Shown in pieces: positions 30,273 through 35,238 of a DNA stretch of 35,238 nucleotides. Under the pieces are notes generated by a model that saw only the letters and a list, made by a program, of their open reading frames with translations, had not been told where the DNA came from and searched no databases. Made by a program: the position numbers and the translations under genes. Origin of the DNA: an uncultured Bacteroidota bacterium (lineage in GTDB: Bacteria; Bacteroidota; Bacteroidia; Chitinophagales; Chitinophagaceae); contig CAIRES010000056.1 of the NCBI GenBank assembly GCA_903877645.1, forward strand, positions 1-35,238, written 5' to 3'. Within the stretch, counting starts at the first letter, position 1, and the number at the start of each line of letters is the position of its first letter.

Positions 30273-30308
30273 CAGTAATGGCAGCGATATCGGTTGCCAT
30301 TACTGCTT
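30273..30308 (+). terminator. terminator hairpin after the helicase gene
   Basis: CAGTAATGGCA (30273-30283) pairs with TGCCATTACTG (30295-30305), followed by a short CTTTA. It lies between convergent genes and may serve both. Confidence 0.7.
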
Positions 30309-30324
30309 TACCGAAAGCAGCCTG

Positions 30325-30540
30325 CTATTGCGCAGGTGTTGTCTTTTCTACGGTCTTCACATGCTTGGTCTTCTTGCCATTGTAATGCTTGTGCTTACTA
30401 AACGTGTTGTGCACCTTTTCCGGCACATTCGACGTTTTTTTGGTCACCTTCTTGTCTTCTACTACCTGTGTTTTGTTCTGCGCATTGGCAGCAAACCCTA
30501 TTCCGGCGATCAGCAGGAATGATAACATCAGATTTTTCAT
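30325..30540 (-). CDS. small secreted Lys/His-rich protein
   Basis: The ATG at 30540 opens a 71-residue protein with a signal peptide (MKNLMLSFLLIAGIGFAANAQ). An alternative ATG at 30546 would add two residues. The mature part, about 50 residues, is very basic and rich in K, T, V and H (KVTKKTSNVPEKVHNTFSKH, then YNGKKTKHVKTVEKTTPAQ). No domain was recognised. The pattern suggests a periplasmic, possibly nucleic-acid- or metal-binding peptide. It is convergent with the helicase gene and divergent from the membrane protein gene at 30644. Confidence 0.72.
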   Translation of the reverse strand: MKNLMLSFLLIAGIGFAANAQNKTQVVEDKKVTKKTSNVPEKVHNTFSKHKHYNGKKTKHVKTVEKTTPAQ

Positions 30541-30593
30541 ATACATTATGTGGTTTTGGTTGAATGACTTGTTTTAAAAACCGTGCCATTCCC

Positions 30594-30601
30594 TATCTTT
30601 A
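30594..30601 (+). promoter_or_regulatory. -7-like element of the membrane protein gene
   Basis: TATCTTTA (one mismatch to TAnnTTTG) lies 42 bases before the ATG at 30644. ACTTGTTTT, holding a TTG about 22 bases upstream, could supply the -33 box. Confidence 0.4.
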
Positions 30602-30643
30602 TCTGCGATTAATACCTGATTTCACTTTGAGCGCTGAACGCAC

Positions 30644-32128
30644 ATGAAGACTACACCCACCATAACACCTGTGCCTGTTGATAAAGATGGCTTCTTTGCC
30701 TACCTCGTTACACAAAAGAGATTATTGGCCATTGCCTTTTTTTCGGGGATTGTATTATTCCTTTTACTCAAATTCCTTTTCCCGCTCCCCGATTTCTTCT
30801 TCGATTCATTCAGCTATGTAAAAGATGCTGTCATTCATGATGGCTTTGGCTATCGCCCGATAGGCTATCCCGACTTTTTGTACTTCATTCATGATAATAT
30901 AGCTACCGGTGCCGGGGCTGTCGTCTTTATCCAATACCTCCTGTTTTTTCTGAGTAGTGTATTTTGCTTTTTTAGCTGCGATTTCCTGTTGGGCATCCCC
31001 GCAAAGCTGAAGTATGTAACGCTACTTTTGGTCATAGCCAATCCTATGCTGCTGTTTCAGTCCAATCTTATCTCCAGCGACAGCCTGTTTTGCTCATTGA
31101 CGGTGTTTTGGTTTACCTCGCTTATATGGTTCATCAAAAGGCCTAATTGGGTAATCCTGGTGCTACAGGCCGTGCTGCTCGTCACCTGCCTGTACGTGCG
31201 ATACGTTTCGCTTTTCTTTCCCCTCGTCACAGCAGGTTCATTTCTCGCTTCAAGAACAAAGATCGCTTACAAGATCTCCGGTATCGCCCTGAGTTTAGTG
31301 CTGGTATATAGTTATGTAAACTGGCAGGAGAATAAAATTGAAGAAAAGTTCGGGGTTCGGGTATTTTCCGGTTTTTCGGGCTGGCAGATCGCTAATAATG
31401 CACTATGCTACTATAAAAAGATAAATATAAAAGAAATCGACCTGCCCGACAATGAATCCCGTATCATCAACCGTATCGTCAAAGCACGCATAGATAATAT
31501 TTATGAAGATGGCGATGTAAGTACCCGGTACATGTGGGATACAAAATCGCCTTTGAAGTTGTACCTGAGGGCACGCAGCAAGTACGAGGGCGAAGTATAT
31601 TTTCCCGAATGGCTCAAAAGTTCCCAAGATATAGGCCGCTATGGCTGGGCGTTGGTAAAACATGATCCTCTGGCTTATGTTCAATACTTTATGCTCCCCA
31701 ACTGTAAGTATTTCTTCCTACCCGCCCCTGAGATACTCGCTGACTATAATTGCTTTTACCTGACTATCCCTGCCGAGTGTAAAAACTGGTTCGGTTTTGA
31801 TTTTAACGAGCTGTCGTGCAGGTTTCCGGGCCTGCAGCAAACAATAATGGCCGGCTTTCCATACATCTCTTTCGCTTTAAACCTGCTCAACATTGCAATA
31901 ATCTTTTTCTTCCTGCTGCATAACCGAAAAAGATGGAAAAGCTTGGATAAAAGTGCCCGCAGCCTCTTCATTTCCTGGGGTTTGTTCTATTTCGGATTCC
32001 TGCTGTTCTGCACTTTTTCCGCCTTTATTGTGCTACGCTATATGGATACTATGTTTGTTTTGGGTATCATCATACCGGCAGTGTTGTTCAAATATTCACA
32101 TAAAGAAATAATGCAACATGAAGTATAA
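30644..32128 (+). CDS. polytopic membrane protein, GT-C glycosyltransferase-like
   Basis: The 494-residue protein has about ten membrane segments: around 28-50, 92-112, 123-142, 150-165, 170-190, 192-205, 208-225, then a long hydrophilic region (about 228-390), and three more near the C-terminus (404-424, 440-460, 465-482). The first extracytoplasmic loop reads LPDFFFDSFSYVKDAVIHDGFGYRPIGYPDFLYFI. An acidic residue followed by aromatic residues at this place is the usual active-site feature of GT-C enzymes, which use lipid-linked sugars, but family membership is inferred from topology only. It is a single gene with no polysaccharide cluster beside it. Confidence 0.75.
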   Translation: MKTTPTITPVPVDKDGFFAYLVTQKRLLAIAFFSGIVLFLLLKFLFPLPDFFFDSFSYVKDAVIHDGFGYRPIGYPDFLYFIHDNIATGAGAVVFIQYLLFFLSSVFCFFSCDFLLGIPAKLKYVTLLLVIANPMLLFQSNLISSDSLFCSLTVFWFTSLIWFIKRPNWVILVLQAVLLVTCLYVRYVSLFFPLVTAGSFLASRTKIAYKISGIALSLVLVYSYVNWQENKIEEKFGVRVFSGFSGWQIANNALCYYKKINIKEIDLPDNESRIINRIVKARIDNIYEDGDVSTRYMWDTKSPLKLYLRARSKYEGEVYFPEWLKSSQDIGRYGWALVKHDPLAYVQYFMLPNCKYFFLPAPEILADYNCFYLTIPAECKNWFGFDFNELSCRFPGLQQTIMAGFPYISFALNLLNIAIIFFFLLHNRKRWKSLDKSARSLFISWGLFYFGFLLFCTFSAFIVLRYMDTMFVLGIIIPAVLFKYSHKEIMQHEV

Positions 32129-32201
32129 AGCACAGATTCCAAATACCAGATACCAAATACAAGAGTAATGAAATTTGCTTTTTTAGGTAGCCCCACCTTG
32201 T

Positions 32202-32231
32202 TGGAATTTGGTATTTGAAAACTGGAATTTA
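32202..32231. repeat. 30-bp AT-rich dispersed repeat, copy 2
   Basis: It starts TGGAATTTGG and ends CTGGAATTTA, differing from 16173-16202 at three positions. An inverted relative (ATTCCAAATACCAGATACC) lies at 32136-32154, so the two could fold together. It ends just before the -7-like TACCTTTA at 32233-32240 of the next gene. Confidence 0.6.
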
Positions 32232-32244
32232 ATACCTTTACCAC

Positions 32245-33396
32245 ATGCAATTGCATGAAGTAAAGACCGAGGCCGACAAAAGAGCTTTCTTACAGGTAGC
32301 CATAGATATATACCGCAACGACCCCAACTGGATACGCCCGCTGGATAAAGACATCGAAGAGGTCTTTGACCCGGCGAAAAACAAATTCTTCAAGCGGGGA
32401 GAGTGTACCAGGTGGCTGCTCGAAAATGGTGGCAAGTACACGGGCCGCATAGCTGCCTTTGTGAACCGCCAGTACAAGCAGGAGCAGCCCACCGGCGGCG
32501 TAGGATTCTTTGAGTGCATCAACGACCAGGCCAGTGCCGATTTTATGCTCGATCACTGCCGCAAGTGGCTGCAGGGCCGTGGTATGGAAGCTATGGATGG
32601 CCCTATCAACTTTGGCGAGCGCGACAAATGGTGGGGCCTGGTGGCCGATGGCTTCTACTCGCCACTCTATTGCATGAACTACAACCCACCCTACTATGTA
32701 AGCCTGTTCGAGAATTACGGTTTTCAACTTTACTTCAACCAGGTATGCTTTGGTATGAAGGTGAAACAAAAATTGGAACCCAAATTTTACGAGCGCCATG
32801 CCCGCATAGCTGCCGACCCCGACTACCGAGCCGAAACCATCAAGAAGTCGCAGATAGAGAAGTACGCCAAGGACTTCACGCATGTGTATAACAAGGCGTG
32901 GGCAGGCCATGGCGGCGGCAAATCGCTGGAGGAAAAGCAGGTGCTCAAAATGTTCAAGACCATGAAGCCGGTAATGGACGAAGACCTTATCTGGTTTGCC
33001 TATTACAAAGACGAGCCCATCGTTATCTGGGTGAACCTGCCCGACCTCAATCAGTATTTCAAACACCTTAACGGCAAGTTCGGTTTACTGCAAAAGCTCA
33101 GGTTTGTGCTGCTACAGAAGTTTGGCAAATGCAGCCGTTTTGTGGGCCTGGTATTTGGCATCGTACCCGAATTCCAGGGCAAGGGACTTGATGCCTACAT
33201 CATCATAGAAGGCGCCAAGGTGATACAGCCTATGGCCCGCTACGACGATTACGAGATGCAATGGATCGGCGACTTCAATCCAAAGATGATCAACATAGCC
33301 GAGAGTATAGCCCCAAACCGCAGCCGCACACTGCGCACCTATCGCTACCTCTTCGACCGCACCAAAGAGTTTCACAGGCACCCTATGCTGAGGTGA
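32245..33396 (+). CDS. GNAT-like (acyl-CoA N-acyltransferase fold) protein
   Basis: The 383-residue soluble protein resembles a widespread Bacteroidota family often annotated as GNAT-like. The N-terminal half has DKRAFLQVAIDIYRNDPNWIRPLDKDIEEVFDPAKNKFFKRGECTRWLL and GRIAAFVNRQYKQEQPTGGVGFFECIND. The C-terminal half has a second acyltransferase-like region with GLVFGIVPEFQGKGLDAYIIIEGAKV, where PEFQGKGLD recalls the CoA loop Q-x-x-G-x-G/A of GNAT enzymes. This suggests two tandem GNAT folds, of which the second may bind CoA. The substrate is unknown. A TACCTTTA -7-like box lies 5 bases before the ATG. Confidence 0.78.
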   Translation: MQLHEVKTEADKRAFLQVAIDIYRNDPNWIRPLDKDIEEVFDPAKNKFFKRGECTRWLLENGGKYTGRIAAFVNRQYKQEQPTGGVGFFECINDQASADFMLDHCRKWLQGRGMEAMDGPINFGERDKWWGLVADGFYSPLYCMNYNPPYYVSLFENYGFQLYFNQVCFGMKVKQKLEPKFYERHARIAADPDYRAETIKKSQIEKYAKDFTHVYNKAWAGHGGGKSLEEKQVLKMFKTMKPVMDEDLIWFAYYKDEPIVIWVNLPDLNQYFKHLNGKFGLLQKLRFVLLQKFGKCSRFVGLVFGIVPEFQGKGLDAYIIIEGAKVIQPMARYDDYEMQWIGDFNPKMINIAESIAPNRSRTLRTYRYLFDRTKEFHRHPMLR

Positions 33397-33410
33397 TAAA
33401 ATACCGCCTT

Positions 33411-34346
33411 ATGACTGCTACAAGATCCATTATACACGTCTGCTCAATGCTGGCACTGTCTGTTTTGCCTTTCATGGCAATAGCGCAAAACAAGCAAAAA
33501 CGCCACAATAAAATAGACAACATTAAGGGCATAGCCCAGGTAGAAAAGCTATTAAGATCAGTTGACTCAGACTACGTCTACTTTAAGATCAATAAACAGC
33601 TAAAATACAGTGATAAAGGCTGCCAGAGCCTTTGTAACAATGCCAAACCACAACCTTATATCAAAGCAGACCTGGACAATAACGGCTACACAGATATACT
33701 GATGATGTGTGAGGATAATGACATCATATGCATTCTTGATTCCGGAAACAACCATTTCTTCATCAACAGGCTCACCCACAGGATCCACGAGGATTGCCTG
33801 TTCCCTTTAGTTTCCATGCCAAATAACGAAAACGGCACATCCATTGTGTTGACCGGCTTTAAGGAATATGACCGGTACGATACCAGCACCCGCACACGCA
33901 GAATTATCGAACAAAAGAAATTAGTCTACAAATTCGGCGATTTCATTGAGTACAATGCAATACCGGAAAGCAATAAAATAGAGAAGATAGAATTTACCAC
34001 CACCCCGTGCTTCGGTAGTTGCCCCGTATTCTCGATAACCATATACGCCGACAGAACCGCTTCATACAACGCCATAGAATACAATCACCCCGACGGCAAA
34101 TTCAAAGGAACCATAAGGCAGGCAAACTACGATGAACTTGTGGACCTATTAAATTACATCCGCTTCCCCTCCCTCAAAGATAACTATGCCGTAGGCTGGA
34201 CAGACGACCAGGCTTGCACCCTCACCATAACGTACAATAACGGCGAAGTCAAAAAAATACATGACTACGGGTTGGTGGGCACTTATGGCCTCAGCAGGAT
34301 TTACCATATGCTGTTCCAGCTAAGAACCAACCAAAAGTGGAAATAA
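33411..34346 (+). CDS. secreted protein with DUF6438-like C-terminal domain
   Basis: The ATG at 33411 opens a 311-residue protein with a signal peptide (MTATRSIIHVCSMLALSVLPFMAIAQ), 14 bases after the GNAT-like stop, so the two may be co-transcribed. Residues about 60-165 contain KADLDNNGYTDILMMCEDND, an FG-GAP/dockerin-like D-x-D-x-N-G pattern that could bind calcium. Residues about 188-310 start KIEKIEFTTTPCFGSCPVFSITIYADRTASYNAIEY, which matches DUF6438, with its conserved CFGSCP cysteines probably disulfide-bonded. Function is unknown; an envelope protein is likely. A longer reading from 33261 would overlap the previous gene and lacks the signal, so it is rejected. Confidence 0.82.
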   Translation: MTATRSIIHVCSMLALSVLPFMAIAQNKQKRHNKIDNIKGIAQVEKLLRSVDSDYVYFKINKQLKYSDKGCQSLCNNAKPQPYIKADLDNNGYTDILMMCEDNDIICILDSGNNHFFINRLTHRIHEDCLFPLVSMPNNENGTSIVLTGFKEYDRYDTSTRTRRIIEQKKLVYKFGDFIEYNAIPESNKIEKIEFTTTPCFGSCPVFSITIYADRTASYNAIEYNHPDGKFKGTIRQANYDELVDLLNYIRFPSLKDNYAVGWTDDQACTLTITYNNGEVKKIHDYGLVGTYGLSRIYHMLFQLRTNQKWK

Positions 34347-34393
34347 CATATTCACCCATGGCATGATAATGTAGCATCGCTATAAAAAAGCGC

Positions 34394-34753
34394 ATGGCCA
34401 CCCAAGAACAAGTTTATCTCGGCTCGCCCGATAACCCGCGTACCGCCGCTGTAGTGTGTTACATCACCCTCATCGGATGGCTCATAGCCTATTTCGCACT
34501 CTATAACCACGACAAGAACAGTTTCTCCGCCTTTCATCTCCGCCAGACTCTGCTGCTGCATATCATCGCCTTCATTATCAATCTCTTATCTTTCCTGGCG
34601 TTGTGGCATCTGTTCCCCTTCATTATTGTCGTTATCCTCGCTCTTGGATTGCTGGTATTATGGCTGATGGGCGTATTCAATGCCGTTAGCAGCAAAGCAC
34701 AGCCGGTGCCGCTGGTTGGTGAACTTGCTCAACAGTTGTTTCGTAACATATAA
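34394..34753 (+). CDS. DUF4870-like small membrane protein
   Basis: The 119-residue protein has an N-terminal hydrophilic stretch (MATQEQVYLGSPDNPRTAAV), then membrane segments near 21-38, 55-74 and 76-98. FSAFHLRQTLLLHIIAFIINLLSFL is characteristic: a histidine and R-Q-T/S on the helix entry, as in the DUF4870/Tic20-like group. The role of these proteins is not established. It stands alone, with a repeat-rich region immediately downstream. Confidence 0.78.
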   Translation: MATQEQVYLGSPDNPRTAAVVCYITLIGWLIAYFALYNHDKNSFSAFHLRQTLLLHIIAFIINLLSFLALWHLFPFIIVVILALGLLVLWLMGVFNAVSSKAQPVPLVGELAQQLFRNI

Positions 34754-34810
34754 GTCAAATAACCCCCCTTTTGTTTGCGAAGATAAGGTAACACGCCCCC
34801 GCCTGCCAAG

Positions 34811-34998
34811 GGACAGACTGAAAATAATAGCGAAGCACTTATTTTCAGACAGGGGTGGTAAGCTCGCGCAGAACAGGCAACACGGTAACTCCCCGCCTGG
34901 TAGTGAGCTTGCCGAACTAGGAGGGGACCGACTGAAAATAATAGCGAAGCAGTTATTTTCAGGCAGGGGTGGTGGCACTCGCGCCAGACAAACAACAC
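34811..34998. repeat. direct repeat of a CTGAAAATAA hairpin unit (two copies, 114 bp apart)
   Basis: CTGAAAATAA-TAGCGAAGCAC-TTATTTTCAG lies at 34818-34848 and again at 34932-34962 with one loop base changed (GCAG for GCAC). Both are preceded by GGAC-GACTG and followed by CAGGGGTGGT and the CTCGCGC junction with a CAACAC end. Between them lies GTAGTGAGCTTGCCGAACTAG, related to the palindrome at 28170. No convincing gene lies in 34754-35238; the long frames there are made of repeat sequence. Confidence 0.85.
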
Positions 34999-35102
34999 AA
35001 AAACCAAAAACCCCAATCAGATGGAACCAAATCAACAAAAAGCATTCAACTTCTTTTTCCAAACCGACCTCACCCGAATGGCGCAGGTTTGCCGTAGAGC
35101 TT

Positions 35103-35238
35103 CGCGCAGTTCACACAACACCACACTCGCCGTAGGGGCCGGGCTTGCCCCTGCCCTTCTCGCGCAGTTCACACAACATCACACGCGCCGTAGGGGCCGG
35201 GCTTGCCCCCGCCCTTCTCGCGCAGTTCACGCAACACC
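35103..35238. repeat. 58-bp tandem palindromic repeat array running off the window
   Basis: Units begin CGCGCAGTTCAC at 35103, 35161 and 35219, exactly 58 bases apart. Each holds the GTAGGGGCC palindrome (35132-35156, 35190-35214) and ends CCCTTCT. The third unit is cut by the window end. The palindrome is identical to the solitary copy at 18334-18358. The units have almost no unique spacer, so this is not a CRISPR array. Confidence 0.88.

Noticed and set aside
34658..35135. Open frames of 95-151 codons after the DUF4870-like gene
   Set aside because: They are built from hairpin and junction repeats on both strands and look like no protein family.
35103..35238. Regular spacing suggestive of a CRISPR array
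   Set aside because: Units are identical almost throughout, including the supposed spacers, and no cas gene is present.

Overview
This window looks like chromosomal DNA of a Bacteroidota bacterium, most likely of the Chitinophagaceae or a close relative. The evidence is C-terminal type IX secretion (T9SS) sorting domains with YPNPA motifs, many short lipoproteins with a Cys lipobox, a BtuG/BtuB-style outer-membrane uptake locus, a 460-470 residue Bacteroidetes-type arginine decarboxylase, and TAnnTTTG-like -7 promoter elements. No rRNA, tRNA, phage, intact insertion sequence or CRISPR array was found.

Layout. 1-687: 5' part of an NHL-repeat surface protein (minus strand, cut by the window edge). 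993-6706: cystathionine beta-synthase, small membrane proteins, two similar lipoproteins, a signal-less BtuF-like receptor, a possible Cys-rich leader ORF with terminator, a hotdog thioesterase and a methyltransferase. 6707-10565 (minus): a probable operon of response regulator, Hpt protein, pseudouridine synthase with a long repetitive basic tail, and amidohydrolase. 10811-16104: a membrane nucleotide-sugar dehydratase, then a tightly coupled alpha/beta hydrolase - LytS-type kinase - LytTR regulator operon whose upstream region carries a 20-bp-phased direct repeat. 16200-18264: arginine decarboxylase and a MarR regulator.

18448-24064 is the most coherent system: a -7 element, a full cobalamin riboswitch, a DUF4465 protein and a second surface protein that both end in T9SS sorting domains, a BtuG-like propeller lipoprotein and a BtuB-like TonB-dependent receptor. 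I read it as a B12-repressed surface capture and import operon in which T9SS-exported proteins accompany the usual lipoprotein.

24067-34753 holds mostly single genes: SRPBCC and DinB proteins, a secreted endonuclease/exonuclease/phosphatase protein, a BtrH-domain protein with an unknown partner, a DEAD-box helicase, a GT-C-like membrane protein, a GNAT-like protein, a DUF6438 protein and a DUF4870-like membrane protein.

The intergenic DNA is rich in small palindromic repeats of several unrelated types. They include a 195-bp tandem array (28208-28822) and a 58-bp array running off the right edge. Many are joined by the same CTCGCGCAG junction. Two families show compensatory stem changes between copies, suggesting that their folded form matters.
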